From Xestospongia muta (Eukaryota > Porifera > Demospongiae > Haplosclerida > Petrosiidae), in NCBI GenBank assembly GCA_963693285.1, contig OY848926.1:1803001-1867000 (forward strand): a stretch of 64,000 bases of DNA. Direction: 5' to 3'. The position numbers were made by a program, and so were the translations under genes. How positions within the stretch are numbered: position 1 is the first letter of the stretch; every line of letters starts with the position of its first letter. Below are positions 48,591 through 59,700 of this stretch, piece after piece. Below the pieces are notes generated by a model that ran no database searches, was not told the DNA's origin, and worked only from the letters and a program-made list of their open reading frames with translations.

Positions 48591-50590
48591 TATTACCTTC
48601 TTCATTTTTCTGTAAGAAGAGTCCTCTGTTAGCAATACCATTAATATCTAGTTTTGGAGCAATATCAGAATGTTCTATGACCTATATATATATTGTAATA
48701 ATTAACAGTATTATATTATATATGATATATTATAATATTAACAGTATTATATTATATATTATACCTCATTTGATGTGATCTTGACTGGTACAATAGTAGC
48801 TACAAACTCTTTACGTATACTGCCAATAAAAACAACCAGAACCTAATGAAATGAAATAGAAACAAAGACGATAAAAGATCTGTACATTATTACATCTATT
48901 AACTTACTCTGTGAGTAGGATCAACCAGAAAGAACTGGTGTGCACTAGGATGATAAAAAAGAAGAGAGTCAGTTGGGCTGAGAGATATCTCTGATAGAGA
49001 GACAAAGAAAGATAAAGAAAGACATTATACTAACTCTCTCACTCTCTCACCTTTTCCTTCATTATCAACTACCCACACTTGACTTGCTGATGAAGTCAAC
49101 TTGTCACGTACTTTCTCCATCAGATCACTCACTAAATCAACCACACCCACTCTTACTGTAGTCTTAGTACCATCAGCAAAATGTACAGGAATAGACAACC
49201 TAACAATATCAATATATAGTGAGTTATTACAATTATAGTAATGTTGTTATTAATTATGAGTAATGAACAATCTAATGAAGGTAATATCTATATTAATAAC
49301 AGGATAATACCTTTACATTAGAAGTAACCTGAACACACAATATAAAGTAATGACACTATATCTGATGTTATAGTTAATGTTCTATTATTAAGTTTAATAA
49401 TATAATAAAACTAACTAATGAACTAACTCACTTACATTTTATTATCCCAGTCAGCAGATCCTTGACGTACTGTATCGTCTTCCATTATATACTCACCAAC
49501 AAGTACCATCTGTAAATAGTATTAGGTAACTAAGTAATATAGACCATCTATCTGTCCATTCATTATTCCATCTGTCCATTTGTCACTCTATCTATCCATT
49601 CATCTTTCTATTTGTCCATTCTACTATCCATTATTCAAATGATCTTACATCATCTTCAATATCATCTTCTAATAATATTCTTTCTAACAATTTCTTTTCT
49701 TGTTCTTCACTTAATACAGTATCTCTGACCTCTAATTTAGACCAATATGATCTAATATAACGTAATCCATGAACCCAATATCTCATAAGATCTGGAGTCT
49801 ATAACATATGATATTAACATAATATATAGTGTAGTTTACCTCTGCTAAAAGATTATAGACTACTTCTTCTCCACGTGGTAATAGTTCAATGACAGTAAAC
49901 CCACAATTAATATGATGTTTCTTTGGTACTCTATTAAAAACTGACTCTGTAATATCCTTTACCTGATGTGTGCGTGTGTGTGTGTGTGTGTGATATTGAA
50001 AGTGAAACAGTCAAATTTTATAAAGTGATTATAAACAATCTATCATTTGTTGGTTATTTGTGTCTTCATTAATTCATTCATCCATCAAACTGTCCATCCA
50101 TCCATTCATCCACTCATTCATCCATTCATCTTCAAGGTATGCATCCATAACATACTCTTAATAAGCGTACAACATTCACTGGTTCTTTTCCAGATTTATA
50201 ATCATCTTTTTTAACATAATATTGTAATTTGTCACGATGGACCTATATAAGTACAAATGGATCAATAGGTCACTAAATGGACAGATGTTGTAATAATGGA
50301 TGGACAAATAAAGAGGTACTTACAACAAAAAATCGTTTTTGCCATTTTGATAAAACAGCTCTTGAATTTTGCTTTAACAGTTCTCCTTCAATATGGGGCG
50401 GAGCTTTGTCCTAAGAGTAGAGGATATAATAACTTATCACTTAATAACACATTATAACACTAATATTTTAATGAATGTTACAACATCACTTGTTATATAT
50501 TATGATAACTTCAATATAACAGATACTAGTACGTCATTTATCATAAAAACTTACTAAATCTGGTTCAATTTCAAGTTCAGACACAGCCAT

Positions 50591-50691
50591 CTTTAGTAAT
50601 GACCAGTTGATGGGAGGGGCTAATTATAGGGGCTTCCTTAACAATTTCCTGCGTTCCTTAACATTTCCTGTTCTTAGTAGTAGACCACACA
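50591..50691. promoter_or_regulatory. Head-to-head promoter, truncated RUSC-like gene / ROCO copy D
   Basis: 101 bp between divergent start codons. It keeps both the TTCC-rich block and the AGGGGCTTCC kappaB-like motif seen before copy A. Confidence 0.5.
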
Positions 50692-53600
50692 ATGGCTGAA
50701 CAACAAGACAAACCTCTTACTGTAAGTTCTCTACTAACTAGTTAAGTGTGATTGTAAGGACTTTTGTAAATATTTTAAATGTCACAACTCATTTTTATAA
50801 GTAGCCCTATAATTTATTTATACAACAATTATTTAGTTTAACATAGAAACAGCAGGTCAAGAGAACGAAGGGCTGCAACCATCTACTTAGTCCCTCCCAT
50901 TTCTACAAGTAGATCATAGATATTATACTTATTTAGTTTATCCATAGATATTATAATATCTGTGATCTACCCATAGAAATGGGTGGGGCTGGGTAGACAA
51001 GGTTACAATCCTTTGAAGTTGTTCATTCTCTTGAGCTACTTTTTAAGATTAAGTGATTACTGATGTGTAGTCTAAATGTGTTTATCATAGATAATATTAG
51101 TTCATGACTTCATCTATAACTTCATATCATAGTTATTAGTTCTATATCATTTTAGACTGATGATCATTCTGTTGTTAAGAAGAATGTTACATATCAAGTA
51201 CCTACTACTACACAGTAAGTACCAGTATATATAAGATGACTAGTGAGATGTTACTATAGTAACAATATGTATCATCCTTGTATAGAGAGTATTAATAGAG
51301 TGTTCCAATTAGAAATATTAATAGTATGTAATGATATAGTACTTAGTACATGTTGTATACAGTATGACAGACAAAGTATATTCCATCTACTATATCCTCT
51401 ATAATGTATTGTATGATCACTGATATTATCTTGTATTGTTAGACTATCAGTGTCTCTGCCGTTCATTGATGAAGCCATCCTTCTCTCTGTGGGAGATAGA
51501 GTATTTATGCCATTAGAGTTTTGGAAGTATGTAGCTGGATTTGTTAATAAAAAGTTGAAGATACCTCCTTGGTTATTATCTAACTTACCTGAAGTTGATA
51601 TCACTGGTACAGTGAGATGGTTAGGAAGATTACCTCCTGTTGGTGACAGTCAATATTTTGCTGGAATACAAACAGTGAGTATATATACATGTATTTGTAA
51701 TGTTGACTGACTAAGTCACATATCACTAGTGGTTTGAGTTTGATGTTATATGTTGTAATTTTTATCAGTTTTAAAAGCAGATATTAAGTCACTTCTATTA
51801 ATATCTCTACAAATTAATGTCCTCTTTATTGGATGTTAATAATTTAACTATATCATTCACAAATGACAAACTCATCCAAATGTTATAATGTACTAGATCA
51901 TTGTAATAACAATGATACCTCCTAGATGATCATATATATGTATAGTAATTAATATAGAGTATAAAACTTTATATCATAATTTCCTCTGTTATCTTTTAAC
52001 AGGACATTCCAGTTGCTACAGATAATAAGTATCCTAGTGGTTGCTATGGTGATACGTCTTATTTTACTTGTCCTAAAGGACATGGAGTTTTCCTTCCTGT
52101 GGAGTGTGTTGTTCGTTACTCTAAAAATCTAAAAGAGACACCAACACCAGCTTATCCTATGAATGCCAGACCACATGGTATTGCACTGGTTGTTGTAAAG
52201 GAAAATTATGTTGATGGTCGTCCATACGAAGGACATGCTAATTCTTCAAAATTAACAAGTATTTTCCAGTACTTACAATATTCAGTTCAACACCACACTA
52301 ATGTTACTAGTACACAAATGATACAACTAGTGGAAGAGATAGCTAGTATGGATCATACAGCTTATGACAGCTTTGTCTGTTGTATATCTAGTGATGGATC
52401 TAATGACCACTATATGTGGTGTAATGATCATGGTATTGTCAATATCTGTGAACTAGTAGACAAAGTACAGCAGTGTCCTACACTTCAAGGAAAACCAAAA
52501 CTATTTTTCATTAACATTAATCGAGATCATGATAAAAAAGCTCCTCCACCTACTCCATACAAGATTGGATCAGATACATTCATATTGTGGTCAACTCAAA
52601 GAGGGAAAAAAGCTGGTGCCTATTTGAAAAGTGGGAGTTATCTTACATTAGCTTTAGAGGATGTCTTCAAATTCAAGTCCAAATACACTGACCTCCTGTC
52701 AATGGCAACAATTGAAGTACCTGCTATTTTCAGTATGATTCCTCCACACATTTCCAAAACAACAGGAATGATTTCAGGATATTGTAGTCAAGTTGAGTCT
52801 CAATTAAAATATAAAGTTTTCTTTTTTAATGAAAATGAACTACCTGGTAAGTATACTACACTATTTGTTATCTCATTATGTGATCACTGATTGTTTTACA
52901 GATTATTCTGGTTTACTTAACCATGCCCTCAATGAAGGTTATGTTATTGTTAAGTGGACCAAACTTATCTTGTCTGGTGCCCCAGCTACTGGAAAGTCCT
53001 CCATTTTGAGACTCCTGCTTGGTGAAGATCCACCTGACAACCACCATAGTACTCCTGTCATCAAAGCACCTGAAGTAAGGAAAGTAGAGATTGCTGGTCT
53101 TGTAGCAGGAGGAGAATCAACTGGTTTATCTACCCAGTTTTGGTGTAAGGTAGACTATGAGTCTCTAAAAGCAATGGTTGTTAGAACAATGAAAGGAGGT
53201 ATCAAGTCTCGATCATTAGAAGGAGAAGATGTAGACAACAGTTTACAGGATGATGAATCTGATGATGACAGCTTTGATGATGAGAATGAAGTTAGTGATA
53301 GTGCTGCAGTAACCACACCTACCAAAGAAACCCCTCAGTCCACAGAAAGTACTATTCTATCCTCTCGAGCAAGAGAAGAGGTTGCTCAACTGTTACACAC
53401 TGCACCAAAGTCTGCTGAGCTTTACAACACTCACTGGATATATGCTATAGATTCCGGAGGTCAGGCTGCATTCCTAGACATTGCTCCTGCTCTGTTACAT
53501 TATAATCCAGTCAACATTCTTACACTTAAGTTAAATGAGAAGCTCCAAGACAAACCAAAATTTTACTTCAGTATCAGAGGAAAACAAATTGGTGAACCAG

Positions 53601-55687
53601 TGGAACGACAGATGACACACCTACAACTTCTTGAAGCATCATTTCGTTCACTAGCATCTGTAGATCCACCTAATCTTCGTAACATTTATATCAAGATTTC
53701 CCACAAAGAGCCTCACTTTATAGTACTGGGAACATACTATGATAAGATAGGTGAGTGTAGTGAGTCACTGGATGAGAAAGATGCTACCCTTTGGTCCACT
53801 TTGGAGCGATTTAGTGAGATGAGACTAGACTATCGTGAATTTAGAGAGAAAGTGATCTTTCCTATCAATGCAATTGCCAGAGGTAATGATGAGACTAAAA
53901 TAGCTAATTCCATTCGAGAGATGATATGTGATCATTACATTGAAGCAGAAATCCCAGCTCGATGGTTCTTGTTCCAGCTAGATTTAGACCAACTACACAA
54001 AACCTCTAATACCATGATCATTAGCAAATCAAAATGTCTGGAAGTTGGTGCAGCTTTGAATATGAACATTGGTGATGTTGAGGCAGCATTAATGTATTAC
54101 CATGATTTGACCATCTTCTTGTACTTTCACAAAGTCCTCCCTGATGTAGTCTTTCTACATCCACAACCACTCTTCAATAAATTGTCTGAGTTGATCAGCA
54201 TCTCTTTTGCTGATGCTGCTGAGCATTTACAGAGTGAAGGTATCCGTCTTCCTCCACAAGCTCACAAACAACTTAAGAATAAAGGAATCTTTGAAAAAGG
54301 GTTGCTGGAATCATGTCTGTCTGAAGGGTTTTCTACTATATTTTCAGTAGAAGATTTTCTAAAGTTAATGGAAGATGTATTTATCATTGCATCTCTACCT
54401 CAAACTCAGTCAGATAAGTCCATGTACTTTCTTCCAAGTGTTCTTCCTACTGTTACTCTCTCAGAGAGTTCAATAGCTGCTGTATTTAAAGCTAATACAG
54501 ATCCTCTCATTCTAACGTGGGATATGAAGTCACTCCCTCAAGGTCTCTTTCCTGCTTTGGTTGTCAACCTTCTCAGTCGTAAATCTTCACCACAGTTTGA
54601 TCTCGAGTCATCATCATCTGGTAATCTACAATATCGTAATGCTATCCAGCTATCATGTATTGGACCAGGAGGTGCAGTTCTATTGGTTGATGCTATTTAT
54701 TGGCTGGAGGTATATTACTCTGGTCCTTCTTCTAAATGCTGTGTTATTCGACATTCAGTTAAAGAAGGAATTAAAGCTGTTGTGAAGAAGTTCCAGTACA
54801 AGGTTACTCTATCAATACCTCAAGAGCGTTTTCACTGTACGATACATAAAACTAGCGATCATCTTTGTCGTCTTAATGAAGACCAAAAGAGGGTGACATG
54901 TTGTAACAACAGTTCATTAATGACTGATATCGACCAGTCACGTCAGGCACCATGGCTCATAGAGATGGCTAGTTCAGATAAACCTATTGAACAACAAGGT
55001 TAGTAAGTGATCACTTAATATCTAGTAATAAGATTATATGTAGTCAGTCTTTGTATTTTAGTTATTATAATTTATTTATGATACATTAGTTGTAGACAAT
55101 TAGTATTTCCTTGTTTCCACATATCTCAATATTATAATAGTATATACCATATATGGAGATAGTAAATTCCCCAGTACTCATCACACTTCATATACTCATA
55201 CCACAAGTTTATAATAGAATATCAATTTTCCCATTACTTAGTACACATGTCATTTCTTTTAATGTCATTATCAAATACTAAGAGTAGTTACATATCTATT
55301 ATATTATAATATTTGTGACTATGTACTCTATCTCTTTAAACAGATATCTCTGTCATCTTAAAGAAAGTACCTGCTATTTATGACCTACTTTGTCAATTAA
55401 AACCTATTGAGTATGAGTGGAGAATGATTGGAGTAGCACTTGAAGTAGAATATAATGTTTTAGAGAGTTTATCTCAAAGCAACAAGTCAAACAGTACAAG
55501 ATTACATGAGGTCCTTAAAAGTTGGATGAATACCATGTCAAGTGATGTTACTTGGGAAACAATTATTGAAGCTCTTGAAGCACCTGTTCTCAACCATAAT
55601 TTAACAGCTGGAAAGATACGACAGTTTTTGAGTGGTCCAAAGACATACTCCAAATATCAACGTAAGAGTGACTTTGTCCGACAATAA
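50692..55687 (+). CDS. CAP-Gly / pseudocaspase / Roc-COR / Death protein, copy D
   Basis: Exons are 50692..50721, 51156..51214, 51443..51674, 52003..52846, 52902..54998 and 55344..55687; 1,201 aa. Exon 3 is 6 nt longer than in the other copies, adding residues in the CAP-Gly loop (KKLKIPPWLLSNLPEV). The catalytic positions are SSDGS (Asp for His) and FININRD (Asn for Cys). Roc GAPATGKS and DSGGQ are intact, with an acidic linker (DESDDDSFDDENEV). The exon-5 tail is of the B/E type except for the final residues (KPIEQQG). The Death exon (LKKVPAIYDLLCQLKPIEYE) matches the orphan Death exon at 26645-26988. Intron 3 is shortened relative to the other copies. Confidence 0.9.
50851..51040. repeat. 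Foldback element in intron 1 of copy D
   Basis: Same inverted repeat as at 19505-19695. Confidence 0.75.
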
Positions 55688-56344
55688 ACATTTGACTTAA
55701 CTTTAAAGTTTTGTTCATTTGTTTGACATTGTAGTTGTTACTTTTTGTACTTTTAGTAATAAACTTATTGCTGACTTTTACAATTTTCTGTTATTTGATA
55801 GTGTTCTCTTATTTGATTAGTTTTGTAAAAATGTGATTATTTTTATTTTAAAAAAACATTTTTCAATCCATTATTATAACAAGTACTATATTATTAATAT
55901 TATGTGGACAGATGATACCTCTAGTACAAACCTGATGTAGAATGTTGTGTACAAGTCTGTCCATAATAAACTCATGACCATACTGTTCTATACTACTAGT
56001 ACTAGTACTAGTAGTACTGGAACCATTAAGGACTGGACCTGGATAACTATAGTAGACTTGGTCTGAGGAGAAGAAAATAGGACTCAGACTGATGTTGAGT
56101 ATGAGGATCCTATATAAAGAGATATAGATCTTTTGACATCATCAGTACATACTAATATAATGGAGTCATAAATTGATAGAATGGTTACTATAGTAGTTTC
56201 ATATAACTATATATTGAGAAAAGTTAGTGATGACAAGTATTTAAATATTCAATAATAATATTAGTAGTATATTATTTGGTTTAGTAACAGTATAATAATA
56301 ACAATATGAGTTATGAAGTGTTTATGTAGCTGTAAGAGAAATGT
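55688..56344. other. 3' flank of copy D with RUSC-paralogue tail remnant
   Basis: Around 56030-56110 the minus strand reads DPHTQHQSESYFLLLRPSLL then a stop, after an acceptor-like ctttatatag. This is homologous to pieces downstream of copies A, B and C. The rest is AT-rich non-coding sequence with a tact/agt repeat (tactagtactagtactagtag) near 56001. Confidence 0.5.
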
Positions 56345-56425
56345 CATACTTTAATGTGAAATTAATACAGTTAGGTTCCAAGGTTCGGGGTCTGGAGATT
56401 AGTATTAATTTCACATTAAAGTATG
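56345..56425. repeat. Perfect 24-bp inverted repeat with 33-nt loop
   Basis: Arms 56345-56368 and 56402-56425 are exact reverse complements (cores ttaatgtgaaattaata / tattaatttcacattaa). The loop is less AT-rich than its surroundings (ggttcggggtctgg). I saw no second copy in the window. It could be a small-RNA precursor-like hairpin or a MITE remnant. Confidence 0.85.
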
Positions 56426-56661
56426 TGTTTTCTGCAGGTTACCTAGATATAGTGTATAAATTATTTAGGTCCATGTATGTTAAATTGGTTAAAAGTATTT
56501 TTGTTACAAACAGTGTTTGAGATGAAATTATAGGACTGACTATTGTTCTAAATATTTATGGCATTTGTAATCAAATATTTATGATTACAGATGTTAGTGT
56601 GTCACTAAACAAATTGAGTCAATCTTGACCAGTTCGTGGGTGTGGCTATCTTAATAGCATA

Positions 56662-56755
56662 GATGTTAGTTATACATTTTGTGTGCTAAGTTTGGAGTAC
56701 GTAACCTGATTTGATATTCCTTGACGATCCTTTCTAGTTGATCTAGCTTGTCAAA
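56662..56755 (+). promoter_or_regulatory. Second-type upstream block of ROCO copy E
   Basis: Shared with copies C and F (gtacgtaacctgattt, ccttgacgatc, gatctagcttgtcaaaATG). Confidence 0.45.
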
Positions 56756-59700
56756 ATGGCTGAAAAACAGACTGAACAAGACCAGCCTGCTACTGTAAGT
56801 TTTAATCTTGACAGAATAGCGTTGCCGACTGTTGCAAAGTGGACGGCAACGCCAGACTGGGGAGAGTAATGACTCATGGCAGGTTGATCTGCCAGTAATG
56901 TTCTATTATATTTTTCTCTTTTGTCCATCATTACTAAATTACCATTGATTGTCAGGTCCACTCTTATATTGGCCTATCTATAGCCCAAATTCAGTTTTAG
57001 AAGGATGTTTCAGTTTAAGACAATTTGTTGATATGTTACTGAGTAAAGTATAAAGGTAGTATGTTCATAGCCTCATTTCTTAATAAAGTCTAACCTTCTT
57101 GTCTTTGAAGTTGCAGTATATTACATATCCAGTTTTGCTTTTTAACTGTATTCAGTTATAATTGGCAATTCTGCAAAGTGCAAAAAAATCTTCAAAACTA
57201 AACCTGCCAATAAATTTTTGGAGATTCCTTGTCCTCAAAGATGGTGGTTATGACACAGATCATGCTCAGAATTTACAGGAATTATGTCACGTGCAAGATA
57301 TCTATTCTAAAACTTTACTTAAGACATCTTTATTAGATATCTTTTTCAGACTTAGTCCATTTCTTCAATCATGAGTATCTGTGGATGCTTTATAGCTTGT
57401 TTATCTCACAATAACAATACCATATAACTGACCATCTTGTGGTAGTGTTAAGTACTGTATATATGTTTAAGTATTATAGATAGCATTCCTTATTAATTTA
57501 ATTATTCTCAAAAACATGAGGAAACATGTACTGATATATAATGAACATAGTTTAACTTGTAAACAACAAAATGAAATTCTTTATTAATGATCCAGTTATT
57601 AATGAATATATTATAGAATAGGACTTAGAGACTGGATCACAATAATATATATTTGTGTAGATAACTTACTTTAATGATTACCTCTTAGTTAATTGTTTTG
57701 GACCATGTGTCACATGAAACAGGTTATGTCTGTTTTCATCATTTTAACATATTGTTGTATGTGACTTGAGAGCAATGAATGAAATTAAACTGTATCCTTT
57801 AACTATAGACACATATAGCAACCAATGAGTGTGACTGATAATGTTTGAAGCTTCTCACTAGCTTGCACTTCGACATTTCTAGTATTCTTTATCTATTAGT
57901 CTACCACTGACACTGCTGCTAATTATGCAATCTTTGTAGCTCTAGTCAGTGTTTTACTATAAAGTTAGTATCTTCCAAACAATTATAGGATGATTTTTTC
58001 AATTATAGTCTTGTTTTTATATGTTTTTTTCTCATTATTTGTAATAATATTAGTTCATGACTTCATCTATAATTTCATATCATAGTTATTAGTTTTATAT
58101 CATTTTAGACTGATGATCATTCTGTTGTTAAGAAGAATGTTACATATCAAGTACCTACTACTACACAGTAAGTACCAGTATATATAAGATGACTAGTGAG
58201 ATGTTACTATAGTAACAATATGTATCATCCTGGTATAGAGAGTATTAATAGAGTGTTCCAATTAGAAATAGTAATAGTATGTAATGATGTAGTACTTAGT
58301 ACATGTTGTATACAGTATGACAGACAAAGTATATTCCATCTACTATATCCTCTATAATGTATTGTATGATCACTGATATTATCTTGTATTGTCAGACTAT
58401 CAGTGTCTTTGCCATTCATTGATGAAGCCATCCTTCTCTCTGTGGGAGATAGAGTATTTATACCAGTAGAGTTTTGGAAGTATGTAGCTGGAATTATAAA
58501 TGAAAGACATAGAAAAACACTTCCTTGGTTATTACCAGAAGTTGGTATCACTGGTACAGTGAGATGGTTAGGAACATTACCTCCAGTTGGTGACAGTCAA
58601 TATTTTGCTGGAATAGAAACAGTGAGTATATACATGTATTTGTAATGTTGACTGACTAAGTCTCATATCACTAGTGGTTTGAGTTTGATGTTATATTTTG
58701 TAATTTTAATCAGTTTTAGTTTTAAAGATTGTGTCACATGTAGTAATAAGTAATAACTGATGTGTGTTTAAATGTTCAGATCACATAATAATGTTATATA
58801 TATACAAATAATGTTATATGCACTGACATTTTATATACATAAGTTATAATTGAGTAATTAAAAGCAGATATTAAGTCACTTCTATTAATATCTCTACAAA
58901 TTAATGTCCTCTTTATTGGATGTTAATAATTTAACTATATCATTCACAAATGACAAACTCATCCAAATGTTATAATGTACTAGATCATTGTAATAATGAT
59001 GATACCTCCTAGGTAATCATATATATGTATAGTAATTAATTTAGAGTGTAAAACTTTATATCATAATTTCCTCTGTTATTTTTTAACAGGACACTCCAGT
59101 TGCTACAGATAATAAGTATCCTAGTGGTTGCTATGGTGATGTTTCTTGTTTTACTTGTCCTAAGGGACATGGAGTTTTCCTTTCTGTGGAGTGTGTTGTC
59201 CGTTACTCTAAAAATCTAAAAGAGACACCAACACCAGCTTATCCTATGAATGCCAGACCACATGGTATTGCACTGGTTGTTGTAAAGGAAAATTTTTCTG
59301 ATGGTCGTCCATACGAAGGAGGACAAGCTAATTCTTCAAAGTTAACAAGTATTTTCCAGTACTTACAATATTCAGTTCAACACCACACTAATGTTACTAG
59401 TACACAAATGATACAACTAGTGGAAGAGATAGCTAGTATGGATCACACAGCTTATGACAGCTTTGTCTGTTGTATATCTGGTGATGGACGAAATGACCAC
59501 TATATGCATTGTAATGATCGTCATTGTGTCAATATCTATGAACTAGTAGACAAAGTACAACAGTGTCCTACACTTCAAGGAAAACCAAAACTATTTTTTA
59601 TAAACATTAATCGACGTTACTATAAAAAATCTCCTCCACCTACTCCATACAAGATTGGCTCAGATACATTTATATTGTGGTCAACTCAAAGAAAGAAAAA

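Larger units (their letters stand above)
44371..50590 (-). pseudogene. RUSC-like gene, 3'-truncated copy (PH to partial RUN, no SH3)
   Basis: Exons 1-19 are intact with matching phases: 50590..50555, 50410..50324, 50242..50156, 49962..49840, 49798..49649, 49509..49436, 49328..49317, 49199..49051, 48990..48908, 48842..48765, 48681..48597, 48366..48283, 48232..48102, 47580..47457, 47346..47180, 47063..46793, 46452..46210, 45877..45394 and 45010..44727. Exon 20 (from 44526) meets TAA at 44386-44384, where copy 1 has CAA, and is cut at 44371. The product would keep PH, the Ub-like segments and linkers but end inside RUN without SH3. The 149-nt exon 8 is in frame, showing that copy 1 is the one with a deletion. 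It could still be expressed as a short adaptor. Confidence 0.8.

Noticed and set aside
57162..57374. 70-aa open frame in intron 1 of copy E
   Set aside because: The homologous sequence in copy C intron 1 (about 37015-37140) is frameshifted, and there is no splice or family evidence.
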